Shown here one piece after another: positions 43,926 through 56,640 of a DNA stretch of 64,000 bases (position 1 is the first letter of the stretch; every line of letters starts with the position of its first letter). The stretch spans positions 21,997,501 to 22,061,500 of the forward strand of contig CM075770.1 in assembly GCA_037974665.1 (NCBI GenBank), given 5' to 3'. Made by a program: the position numbers and the translations under genes. The notes below the pieces were generated by a model. The model was not told where the DNA came from and did not search any database. It saw only the letters and a program-made list of their open reading frames with translations. Origin of the DNA: Ehretia macrophylla (taxonomy: Eukaryota; Streptophyta; Magnoliopsida; Boraginales; Ehretiaceae).

Positions 43926-46900
43926 GAGTTGCCTAAGGTGTCGTGGGATTCGATAATAGAAATATGACGGATTAGTTTGCCTTCCTTTTCGCGGCTCACG
44001 ATGTACGATCCGGGACGAAAAAATAGAACAAAAGAACAAAACTATCCCAGAACTGATGAAAACATTCGATTTTGGGCTCTGAAAGTACGCGCAGCCGAGC
44101 AGGCTTGCTCCCCTCATCGTAGAGCACTCGGAGAGCTTTCCAATGGTATGCTATGCACCGCATAACATCTTACGGATAAAAAGTTATGGGCACCGGAGCG
44201 ACAGAGACCTGGTCCCAAGCCCCATACCCTTGTTTGTGGGCCCAGCCTCTACGTGGGGAGAAGTTGTCTTGCCCAAGGTGCCGTGGGATTCGGTAATAGA
44301 AATGTGATGGATTAGGTTATCTTCCTTTTCGCGGATCACGACGTACGATCTGGGGTGGAAAACCGCACAAAAGAAGAAAAGTGTCCGGAAATTGTTGAAA
44401 ATGTTCTATTTTGGGTTCCAAAAATAGGCGCAGCCGAGCAGGCTTGGTACCACCGTCGTAGAACTCAAGGAGAGCTTTCCAACAGTATGCTGTACGCCGC
44501 GTAACTCCTTACGGATCAAAAGTTATGGGCACTGGAGCGACATAGACCTTGTTCCAAGCCCCACGCCCTCAGTTTGCGGGACCAGCCTCTACGTGAGGCG
44601 AAGTTGTCTTGCCCAAGGTGCCATGGCATTCGGTAATAGAAATGTGAAAGATTAGGTTATCTTCCTTTTCGCGGCTCACGACGTACGATCTGGGATGAAA
44701 AAACATAACAAAAGAAGAAAAGTGTCCTGAAACTAATGAAAACGTTCGATTTTTGGCTCTGAAAATAGGCGCAGCTGAGCAGGCTTGCTATCCCCATCGT
44801 AGTGCTCTCGGAGAGCTTTCCAACGGTATGTTGTGCGCCGCGTAACACCTTACAGATAAAAAGTTATAGGCACTGGAGCGACGGAGACTTGATCCCAAGC
44901 CCCACGTCCTCGGTTTGCAGGCCCAGCCTCTACGTGAATCGAAGTTGTCTTGCCCAAGGTACCGTGGGATTCGGTAATAGAAATGTGATGGATTAGGTTG
45001 CCTTCCTTTTCGCGGCTTACGACGTACGATCCGGGATGGAAAAATAGCACAAAGGAAGAAAAGTGTCCCGAAATTGATGAAAATGTTCATTTTTGGGTTA
45101 AAAAAATAGGCGCAAGCGAGCAGGCTTAGTGCCCCTGTCGTAGAGCACTCGGAGAGCTTTCCAACGGTATACTGTGTGCCGCGTAACTCCTTACGGATCA
45201 AAAGTTATGGTCACCGGAGCGACAGAGACCTGGTCCCAATCCCCACGCCCTAGGTTTGTGGGCCCAGCCTCTACGTGAGGCGAAGTTGTCTTGCCCAAGG
45301 TGCCGTGGGATTCGGTAATAGAAATATGATGGATTAGGTTGTCTTCCATTTCGCGGCTCACGACGTACGATCCGGGACAGAAAATAGCACAAAAGATGAC
45401 AAGTGTCACAAAACTGATGAAAACGTTCGATTTTGGGTTCCGGCTCATGACGTACGGTATGTTGTGCGCCTCATAACACCGTGCGGATAAAAAGTTATGG
45501 GCACCGAAGCGATGGAAACCTATTCCCAAGCCCCACGCCCTCAGTTTGCGGGCCCAACCTCTACGTGAGGCGAAGTTGTCTTGCCCAAGGTACCATGGGA
45601 TTCGGTAATCGAAATGTGATAGATTAGGTTGTCTTCCTTTTCGCGGCTCACGACGTACGATCCAGGATTGAAAAACAGGACAAAAGAAGAAAAGTGTCCC
45701 GAAACTGATGAAAACGTTCGATTTTGTGTACCAAAAATAGGCGCAGCCGAGTAGGTTTGGTGCCCCCGTCGTAGAGCTCTCGGAGAGCTTTCAAACGGTA
45801 TGTTGTGCGCTACGTAACTCCTTACGAATCAAAAGTTAAGGGCACCGGTGCGAGGGAGACCTGGTCCCTAGCCCCACGACCTCGGTTTACGCGTCCCGCC
45901 TTTACATGAGGCGAAGTTGTCTTGCACAAGGTGTTGCGGGATTCGGTAATAGAAATGTGATGGATTAGGTTGTCTTCTATTTTGCGGCTCACGACGTAGG
46001 ATTTAGCATGGAAAAATAGCACAAAAGAAGAAAAGTTTCCCGAAACTGATGAAAATGTTCAATTTTGGGTTCAAAAAATAGCCGCAGCCGAGCAGGCTTG
46101 GTGCCCTCATTGTAGAGCTCTCGGAGAGCTTTCCAACGGTATGTTCTGCGCCGCGTAACTCCTTATAGATCAAAAGTTAGGGGCACCGGAGCGACAGAGA
46201 CCTAGTCCCAAGCCCCACGCCCTCGGTTTGCGGGCCCAGCCTCAACGTGAGGCGAAGTTGTCTTGCCCAAGGTGCCATTGGATTCGGTAATAGAAATGTG
46301 ATGGATTAGGTTGTCTTCCTTTTCGCGACTCACAACGTACGATCGAGGATTGAAAAACAGCACAAAAGAAGAAAAGTGTCTCAAAACTGATGAAAACTTT
46401 CGATTTTGTGTTCCAAAAATAGGCGCAGCCGTGTAGGCTTGGTGCCCCCGTCGTAGAGCTCTCGGAAAGCTTTCCAACGGTATGTTGTGTGCCGCGTAAC
46501 TCCTTACGGATCAAAAGTTAAGGGCAGCGGAGCGACAGAGACTTGGTCCCAAGCCCCACGCCCTCGGTTTACGGGCCCAGCCTCTAGGTGAGGTGAAGTT
46601 GTCTTGCCCAAGGTGCAGTGGGATTTGGTAATAGAAATGTGATGGATTAGGTTGTCTTCCTTTTCACGACTCTCGACGTACGATCCGGGATGGAAAAACA
46701 GCACAAAAGAAGAAAAGTTTCCCGAAACTGATGAAAACGTTCGATTTTGGGCTCCGAAAATAGGCGCAGCCGAGCAGGCTTGGTGCCCCCGTCGTAGAGC
46801 TTTCCAATTGTATATTGTGCGCTGCGTAACTCCTTATGGATCAAAAGTTAAGGGCACCGGAGCGACAGAGACTTTGTCTCAAGCCCCACGTCCTCGATTT

Positions 46901-48174
46901 GCGGGCCCACCCTCTACATAACGTGAAGTTGTCTTGCCCAAGGTGCCGTGGGATTCGTTAATAAAAATGTGATGGATTAGGTTGTCTTCCCTTTCGCGGC
47001 TCACGAGGTACATTCTGGGAAGGAAAAACATCACAAAAGAAGAAAAGTGGACCGAAACTGATGAAAATGTTCGATTTTGGGCTCCAAAAATAGGCACAGT
47101 CTAGCAGGGTAGGTGCCCCCGTCGTATAGCTCTTGGAGAACTTTCCAACTGTATGCTGTGTGCCATGTAACTCCTTACGGATCAAAAGTTATGGGCATCG
47201 GAGCGACGGAGACCAGGTCCCAAGCCCCACTCCCTCGGTTTGCAGGCCCAGCCTCTACGTGAGTTGAAGTTGTCTTGCCTAAGGTGCCGTGGGATTCGGT
47301 AATAGAAATGTGAAGGATTAGGTTGTCTTCCTTTTCGCGGCTCACGACGTATGTTCTGGGAAGGAAAAACAGCACAAAAGAAGAAAAGTGTACCGAAACT
47401 GATGAAAACGTTCCATTTTGGGCTCTGAAAATTGGCGCAATTGAGCAAGCTTGGTGCCCCAGTCGCAGAGCTCTCGGAGAGATTTCCAACGGTATGCTGA
47501 GCGCCGCGTAACTCCTTACGGATCAAAAGTTATGGGCACCGGAGCGACGGAGACCTGGACCCAAGCCCCACGCCCTCGGTTTGCGGGCCCAGCCTCTACA
47601 TGGGGAAAATTTGTCGTGTCCAAGGTGCCGTGGGATTCGGTAATAGAAATGTGATGGATTAGGTTGTCTTCCATTTCGCAGCTCACGACGTACGATCCGG
47701 GATTGAAAAATGCACAAAAGAAGAAAAGTGTCCTAAAACTGATGAAAATGTTTGATTTTGAGGTAAGAAAACAAGCGTAGCCGAGCAGGCTTTGTGCCCC
47801 CGTCGTAGAGCTCTCGAAGAGCTTTCCAATGGTATGCAGTGCACCGCGTAACTCCTTACGGATCAAAAGTTACGGGCACTGGAGCGACAGAGACCTAGTC
47901 CCAAGCCCCAGACCCTCAGTTTGCGGGCCCAGCCTATACATGAAGCAAGGTTGTCTTTTCGAAGGAGCTGTTGGATTCGGTAATAGAAATATGATGGATT
48001 ACGTTGTTGTCCTTTTCGCGGCTCACGACGTATGTTCCGGGACGAAAAAACAGCACAAAAGAAGAAAAGTGTCCTGAAACTAATGAAAATGTTCTATTTT
48101 GGGCTCCGAAAATAGGCACAATCGAGCAGGCTTGGTGCCCCCGTCGCAGAGCTCTCGGAGATATTTCCAACAGT

Positions 48175-51100
48175 ATGCTGTGCGCCGCGTAACTCCTTAC
48201 GGATCAAAAGTTATGGACACCGGAGCGACGGAGACTTGGCCCCAAGCCACACGTCCTAGGTTTGCATGCCCAGCCTCTACGTGAGTTGAAGTTGTCTTGC
48301 CCAAGGTGCCGTGGGATTCGGTAATAGAAATGTGATGGATTAGGTTGTCTTTCTTTTCACGGCTCGCGACGTACGATCCGGGATGGAAAACCGCACAAAA
48401 GAAGAAAAGTGTCCAAAAATTGATGAAAATGTTCTATTTTCGGTTCCAAAAATAGGCACAACCGAGCATGCTTGGAGCCCCCGTCATAGAGCTCTCGGAG
48501 AGCATTCCAACGGTATGTTGTGCGCCGCTTAACTCCTTACGGATCAAAAGTTATGGGCACCGGAGCGACGGAGACCTGGTCCCAAGCCCCATGCCCTCGA
48601 TTTGCAGGCCCAGCCTCTACGTGAGGCAAAGTTGTCTTGCCTAAGGTGTCGTGGGATTCGGTAATAGAAATGTGATGGATTAGGTTGTCTTTCCTTTTCG
48701 CGGCTCACGACGTACGATCCGGGATGAAAAACAGCACAAAAGAAGAAAAGTGTCCGAAAATTGATGAAAATGTTCGATTTTGGGTTCCAAGACTAGACGC
48801 AGCCAAGCAGGCAATGTACCCCCGTCGAAGAGCACTCCGACAGCTTTCCAACGGTATGCTGTGCACAGCGTAACACCTTACGGATCAATAGTTATGGGTA
48901 CCGGAGCGACAGTGACCTGGTCCCAAGACCCACGCCCTCGGTTTGCAGGCCCAGCCTCTACATGAGGCAAAGTTGTCTTGCCCAAGGTGTTGTGGGATTC
49001 GGTAATAGAAATGTGATGGATTAGGTTGTCATCCTTTTCGCGGCTCACGACGTATGATCCGGGACGAAAAAACAGCACAAAAGAAGAAAAGTGTCCCAAA
49101 ACTGATGAAAATATTCGATTTTGGGCTCCAAAAATAGGCATAGCCGAGCAGCCTAGGTGCCCCCATCGAAGAACTCTTGGAGAGCTTTCCAACGGTATGC
49201 TGTGTGCCGCATAACTCCTTACGGATCAAAAGTTATGGGCACCAGAGCGACGGAGACGTGGCCCTAAGCCCCACGGCCTCAGTTTGCGAACCCCGCCTCT
49301 ACGTGAGGCGAAGTTGTCTTGCCCAAGGTGCAGCGGGATTCGGTAATAGAAATGTGATGGATTAGGTTGTCTTCCTTTTCACGGCTCACGACGTACGATC
49401 CAAGACAGAAAAACAGCAGAAAAGAAGAAAAGTATCACAAAACTAATGAAAATGTTCGATTTTAGGTTTCGAAAATAGGCGCAACCGAGCAGGCTTGCTG
49501 ACCCCATCCTAGAGTTGTCGGAGAGCTTTCCAACGGTATGCTCTGCGCCGCGTAACACCTTACGGATAAAAAGTTATGGGCACCGGAGTGACGGAGACCT
49601 GGTCCCAAGCCCCACACACTCGGTTTGCGTCCCTAGCCTCTACGTGAAGCGAAGTTGTCTTGCCCAAGGAGCTGTGGGATTCGGTAATAGAAATGTGATG
49701 GATTAGGTTTTTTTCCTTTTCACGGCTCACAATGTACGATCCGGGACGGAAAAACAAAATAAAAGAAAAGTGTCCAAAAACTGATGAAAACGTCTGATTT
49801 TGGGCTCCGAAAATTGGCGCAGCCGAGTAGGCTTGCTGTCCCCTTCGTAGAGCTCTTGGAGTGCTTTCCAATGGTATGTTGTGCACCGCGTAACACCTTA
49901 CAAATAAAAAGTTATAGGCACTGGAGCGACGGACACCTGGTCCCAAGCCCCCACACCCTTGGTTTGCGGGCCCAACTTCTACGTGAGGCGAAGTTGTCTT
50001 GCCCAATGTGCTGTTGCATTCGGTAATAGAAATCTGATGGATTAGGTTGTCTTCCTTTTCACGGCTCACGATGTACGATCCGGGTCTAAAAAACAGCACA
50101 AAAGAAGAAAAGTGTCGCGAAACTAATAAAAACATTCGATTTTGGGCTCCGATAATAGGTGCAACCGAGTAGGCTGGATGCCCCCGTCGAAGAACTCTCA
50201 AAGAGCTTTCCAACGGTATTCTGTGTGCCGCGTAACACCTTACGAATCAAAAGTTATGGGCACTAGAGCGACGGAGACTTGGCCCCAATCCCCACGCCCT
50301 CGGTTTGCGGGCCCAGCTACTACGTGAGGCGAAGTTATCTTGCCCAAGGTGACGTGGGATTTGGTAATAGAAATGAGACGGATTAGGTCGTCGTCCTTTT
50401 CGCGGCTCACGACGTACGATCCGGGACGAAAAAATAGTGCAAAAGAAGAAAAGTATCCAAAAATTGATGAAAACATTAAATTTTGGGCTCCGAAAATAGG
50501 TGCAGCCGAGCAGGCTTGTTGCCCCCATCATAGAGCTCTCGGAGAGCTTTCCAACAGTATGCTGTGCGCCGCGTAACTCCTTACAGATCGAAAGTTATGG
50601 GTACCGGAGTGACAGAGACCTGGTCCCAAGCCCCGCGCCCTCGGTTTGCGGGCCCATCCTCTACGTAAGGTGAAGTTGTCTTGCCCAAGGTGCCGTGGGA
50701 TTCGGTAATAGAAATGTGACGGATTAGGTTGTCTTCCTTTTCGCGGCTCACGACGTACGATCCTTGACGGAAAAACAGAACAAAAGAAGAAAAGTGTTCG
50801 AAAATTGATGAAAATGTTCGATTTTGGGTTCCAAAAATAGGCGCAACCAAGCAGGCTTGGAGCCCCCGTCATAGAGCTCTCGGAGAGCTTTTCAACGGTA
50901 TGCTGTGCGTCACGTAACACCTTACGGATAAAAAGTTATGGGCAACGGAGCGACAGAGACCTGGTCCCAAGCCCCGCGCCCTCGGTTTGCAGGCCCAGCC
51001 TCTACGTACGTCGAAGTTGTCTTCCCCAAGGTGCCATGGGATTCGGTAATAGAAATGTGACGGATTAGGTTGTCTTCCTTTTCACGGCTCACGACGTACG

Positions 51101-52215
51101 ATCCTTGACGAAAAAACAGAACAAAAGAAGAAAAGTGTCCCGAAACTGATGAAAACATTCGATTTTGGGCTCCAAAAATAGGCGCTGCCCAATTGGCTTG
51201 CTGCCCCCATCGTAAAGCTGTCGGAGAGCTTTCCAATGGTATGATGTGCACCGCGTAACACTTTACGGATAAAAGTTATGGGCACCGGAACGACGGAGAC
51301 CTAGTCCCAAGCCCCACGCCCTTGGTTTACAGGCCCAGCCTCTACGTGGGGCGGAGTTGTCTTGCCCAAGGTGCCGTCGGATTCGGTGATAGAAATGTAA
51401 TGGATTAGGTTTTCTTCCTTTTCACGTCTCTCGACGTACGATCCAGGATGGAAAACAGCACAAAAGAAGAAAAGCGTCCAGAAATTAATGAAAATGTTCA
51501 ATTTTGGGTTACAAAAATAGGCGCACCCGCGTAGGCTTGGTACCCCCGTCGTAGAGCTGTCGGAGAGCTTTCCAACGGTATATTGTGCGACGCGTAACTC
51601 CTTACCAATCAAAAGTTATGGGCACTGGAGCGATGGAGACCTGATCCCAAGCCCCCGCCCTCGGTTTGCAGGCCCAACCTCTACGTCGGGCGAAGTTGTC
51701 TTGTCCAAGGTGCCGTGGGATTCGGTAATAGAAATGTGATAGATTAGGTTGTCTTCATTTTTGCCGCTCATGACGTATGTTCCAGGATAGAAAACAGCAC
51801 AAAAGAAGGAAATTGTCCAGAAATTGATGAAAATGTTCAATTTTGGGTTCCAAAAATAGGCGCAGCTGGGCAGGCTTAAAGCCCCTATCATAGAGCTCTG
51901 GGAGAGCTTTCTAACGGTATGTTGTGCGCCGCGTAACTCCTTACAGATCAAAAGTTATGGGCACCAGGACGACGGAGACCTGGTCCCAAGCCCCACGCCC
52001 ACGATTTGCGGGCCCAGCCTCTATGTGAGGCGAAGTTGTCTTGCCCAAGGCGCCGTTGGATTCGGTAATAGAAATGTGTTGGATTATGTTGTCTTCCTTT
52101 TTGCGTCTCACGACGTACGTTCCGGGAAAGAAAACAGCACAAAAGAAGAAAAGTGTCTGGAAATTGATGAAAATGTTAGATTTTGGGCTCCAAAAATAGG
52201 AGCAACCGAGCAAGC
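48175..52215. repeat. Higher-order block, copy 1
   Basis: About 4.04 kb nearly identical to 52600-56640 at a constant offset of 4,425 bp, which is 13 monomers. Matching positions include 48357/52782, 49515/53940, 50922/55347 and 51941/56366. Neighbouring monomers within the block are far less alike, which defines higher-order structure. Confidence 0.88.
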
Positions 52216-52599
52216 TTGCTGCCCCCATCGTAGAGCTCTTGTAGAGCTTTCCAATGGTATGTTGTGCGCCGCTTAACTCCTTACTGATCAAACGTTATGG
52301 GCACTGGAGCGACGGAGACCTAGTCCCAAGCCCCAGGCCCTCGATTTGCGAGCCCAGCCTCTACGTGAGGCGAAGTTGTCTTGCCCAAGGTACCATGTTA
52401 TTCGGTAATAGAAATGTGATGGATTAGGTTGTTTTCTTTTTCGCAACTCATGACGTACGATCCAGGATGAAAAAACAGCACAAAAGAAGAAAAGTGTCCC
52501 GAAATTGATGAAAATGTTCGATTTTGGGCTCCGAAAATAGGCATAAGCAAGCAAGCTTCATACCCCCGTCGTAGAGCTCTCGAAGAGTTTTTCAACGGT

Positions 52600-55500
52600 A
52601 TGCTGTGCGCCGCGTAACTCCTTACGGATCAAAAGTTATGGACACCGGAGCGACGGAGACTTGGCCCCAAGCCACACGTCCTAGGTTTGCAAGCCCAGCC
52701 TCTACGTGAGTTGAAGGTGTCTTGCCCAAGGGGCCGTGGGATTCGGGAATAGAAATGTGATGGATTAGGTTGTCTTTCTTTTCACGGCTCGCGACGTACG
52801 ATCCGGGATGGAAAACCGCACAAAAGAAGAAAAGTGTCCAAAAATTGATGAAAATGTTCTATTTTCGGTTCCAAAAATAGGCACAACCGAGCATGCTTGG
52901 AGCCCCCGTCATAGAGCTCTCGGAGAGCATTCCAACGGTATGTTGTGCGCCGCGTACCTCCTTACAGATCAAAAGTTATGGGCATCGGAGCGATGGAGAC
53001 CTGGTCCCAAGCCCCATGCCCTTGGTTTGCCGGCCCAGCCTCTAAGTGAGGCAAAGTTGTCTTGCCTAAGGTGCCATGGGATTCGGTAACAGAAATGTGG
53101 TGGATTAGGTCATCGTCCTTTTCGCGGCTTATGACGTACGATCCGGGATGAAAAAACAGCGCAAAAGAAGAAAAGTGTCCGAAAATTGATGAAAATGTTC
53201 GATTTTGGGTTCCAAGACTAGACGCAGCCAAGCAGGCATTGTGCCCCCGTCGTAGAGCTCTCGGAGAGCTTTCCAACGGTATGCTCTGCGCCGCGTAACA
53301 CCTTACAGATAAAAAGTTATGGGCACCAGAGCGACGGAGACCTGGTCCTAAGCCCCACGCCCTGGGTTTGCGGGCCCAGCCTCTACATGAGGCAAAGTTG
53401 TCTTGCCCATGGTGCTGTGGGATTCGATAATAGAAATGTGATGGATTAGGTTGTCGTCCTTTTCGCGGCTCACGAAGTACGATCCGGGACGAAAAAATAG
53501 CTGAAAAGAAGAAAAATGTCCCAGAACTGATGAAAATATTCGATTTTGGGCTCCAAAAATAGGCGCAGCCGAGCAGCCTAAGTGCCCCCATCGAAGAACT
53601 CTTGGAGAGCTTTCCAACGGTATGCTGTGTGCCGCATAACTCCTTACGGATCAAAAGTTATGGGCACCAGAGCGACGGAGACGTGGCCCCAAGCCCCACG
53701 GCCTCAGTTTGCGAACCCCGCCTCTACGTGAGGCGAAGTTGTCTTGCCCAAGGTGCAGCGGGATTCGGTAATAGAAATGTGATGGATTAGGTTGTCTTCC
53801 TTTTCACGGCTCACGACGTACGATCCAAGACAGAAAAACAGCACAAAAGAAGAAAAGTATCACAAAACTAATGAAAATGTTCGATTTTAGGCTTCGAAAA
53901 TAGGCGCAACCGAGCAGGCTTGCTGACCCCATCCTAGAGTTGTCGGAGAGCTTTCCAACGGTATGCTCTGCGCCGCGTAACACCTTACGGATAAAAAGTT
54001 ATGGGCACCGGAGCGACGGAGACCTGGTCCCAAGCCCCACACACTCGGTTTGCGTCCCTAGCCTCTACGTGAAGCGAAGTTGTCTTGCCCAAGGAGCTGT
54101 GGGATTCGGTAATAGAAATGTGATGGATTAGGTTTTTTTCCTTTTCACGGCTCACAATGTACGATCCGGGACGGAAAAACAAAATAAAAGAAAAGTGTCC
54201 AAAAACTGATGAAAACGTCTGATTTTGGGCTCCGAAAATTGGCGCAGCCGAGTAGGCTTGCTGTCCCCTTCGTAGAGCTCTTGGAGTGCTTTCCAATGGT
54301 ATGTTGTGCACCGCGTAACACCTTACAAATAAAAAGTTATAGGCACTGGAGCGACGGACACCTGGTCCCAAGCCCCCACACCCTTGGTTTGCGGGCCCAA
54401 CTTCTACGTGAGGCGAAGTTGTCTTGCCCAATGTGCTGTTGCATTCGGTAATAGAAATCTGATGGATTAGGTTGTCTTCCTTTTCACGGCTCACGATGTA
54501 CGATCCGGGTCTAAAAAACAGCACAAAAGAAGAAAAGTGTCGCGAAACTAATAAAAACATTCGATTTTGGGCTCCTAAAATAAGTGCAACCGAGCAGGCT
54601 GGATGCCCCCGTCGTAGAGCTCTCAGAGAGCTTTCCAACGGTATTCTGTGTGCCGCGTAACACCTTACGAATCAAAAGTTATGGGCACTAGAGCGACGGA
54701 GACTTGGCCCCAATCCCCACGCCCTCGGTTTGCGGGCCCAGCTACTACGTGAGGCGAAGTTATCTTGCCCAAGGTGACGTGGGATTTGGTAATAGAAATG
54801 AGACGGATTAGGTTGTCTTCCTTTTCGCGACTCACGACATACGATCCGGGATTAAAAAATAGAACAAAAGAAGAAAAGTTTCCCAAAATTGATGTAAACG
54901 TTCAATTTTGGGCTCCGAAAATAGGTGCAGCCGAGCAGGCTTGTTGCCCCCATCGTAGAGCTCTCGGAGAGCTTTCTAACGCTATGTTGTGCGCCGCGTA
55001 ACACCTTACGGATAAAAAGTTATGGGCACCGGAACGATAGAGACCTGGTCCGAAGCCCCGCGCCCTCGGTTTGCGGGCCCAGCCTCTACGTAAGGTGAAG
55101 TTGTCTTGCCTAAGGTGCCATGGGATTCGGTAATAGAAATGTGACGAATTAGGTTGTCTTCCTTTTCGCGGCTCACGACGTACGATCCTTGACGGAAAAA
55201 CAGAACAAAAGAAGAAAAGTGTTCGAAAATTGATGAAAATGTTCGATTTTGGGTTCCAAAAATAGGCGCAACCAAGCAGGCTTGGAGCCCCCGTCATAGA
55301 GCTCTCGGAGAGCTTTTCAACGGTATGCTGTGCGTCACGTAACACCTTACGGATAAAAAGTTATGGGCAACGGAGCGACAGAGACCTGGTCCCAAGCCCC
55401 GCGCCCTCGGTTTGCAGGCCCAGCCTCTACGTACGTCGAAGTTGTCTTCCCCAAGGTGCCATGGGATTCGGTAATAGAAATGTGACGGATTAGGTTGTCT

Positions 55501-56640
55501 TCCTTTTCACGGCTCACGACGTACGATCCTTGACGAAAAAACAGAACAAAAGAAGAAAAGTGTCCCGAAACTGATGAAAACATTCGATTTTGGGCTCCAA
55601 AAATAGGCGCTGCCCAATTGGCTTGCTGCCCCCATCGTAAAGCTGTCGGAGAGCTTTCCAATGGTATGATGTGCACCGCGTAACACTTTACGGATAAAAG
55701 TTATGGGCACCGGAACGACGGAGACCTAGTCCCAAGCCCCACGCCCTTGGTTTACAGGCCCAGCCTCTACGTGGGGCGAAGTTGTCTTGCCCAAGGTGCC
55801 GTGGGATTCGGTAATAGAAATGTAATGGATTAGGTTGTCTTCCTTTTCGCGGCTCACGACGTACGATCCAGGATGGAAAACAGCACAAAAGAAGAAAAGC
55901 GTCCAGAAATTAATGAAAATGTTCAATTTTGGGTTACAAAAATAGGCGCACCCGCGTAGGCTTGGTACCCCCGTCGTAGAGCTGTCGGAGAGCTTTCCAA
56001 CGGTATATTGTGCGACGCGTAACTCCTTACCAATCAAAAGTTATGGGCACTGGAGCGATGGAGACCTGATCCCAAGCCCCCGCCCTCGGTTTGCAGGCCC
56101 AACCTCTACGTCGGGCGAAGTTGTCTTGTCCAAGGTGCCGTGGGATTCGGTAATAGAAATGTGATAGATTAGGTTGTCTTCATTTTTGCCGCTCATGACG
56201 TATGTTCCAGGATAGAAAACAGCACAAAAGAATGAAATTGTCTAGAAATTGATGAAAATGTTCAATTTTGGGTTCCAAAAATAGGCGCAGCCGGGCAGGC
56301 TTAAAGCCCCTATCATAGAGCTCTGGGAGAGCTTTCTAACGGTATGTTGTGCGCCGCGTAACTCCTTACAGATCAAAAGTTATGGGCACCAGGACGACGG
56401 AGACCTGGTCCCAAGCCCCACGCCCACGGTTTGCGGGCCCAGCCTCTATGTGAGGCGAAGTTGTCTTGCCTAAGGCGCCGTTGGATTCGGTAATAGAAAT
56501 GTGGTGGATTATGTTGTCTTCCTTTTTGCGTCTCACGACATACGTTCCGGGAAAGAAAACAGCACAAAAGAAGAAAAGTGTCTGGAAATTGATGAAAATG
56601 TTAGATTTTGGGCTCCAAAAATAGGCGCAACCGAGCAAGC
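52600..56640. repeat. Higher-order block, copy 2
   Basis: Partner of 48175-52215. One monomer (about 54815-54985) departs from its counterpart and instead resembles a monomer near 60265-60430, suggesting local gene conversion. The homology ends near 56640, where the sequences after GAGCAAGCTTG differ. Confidence 0.88.
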
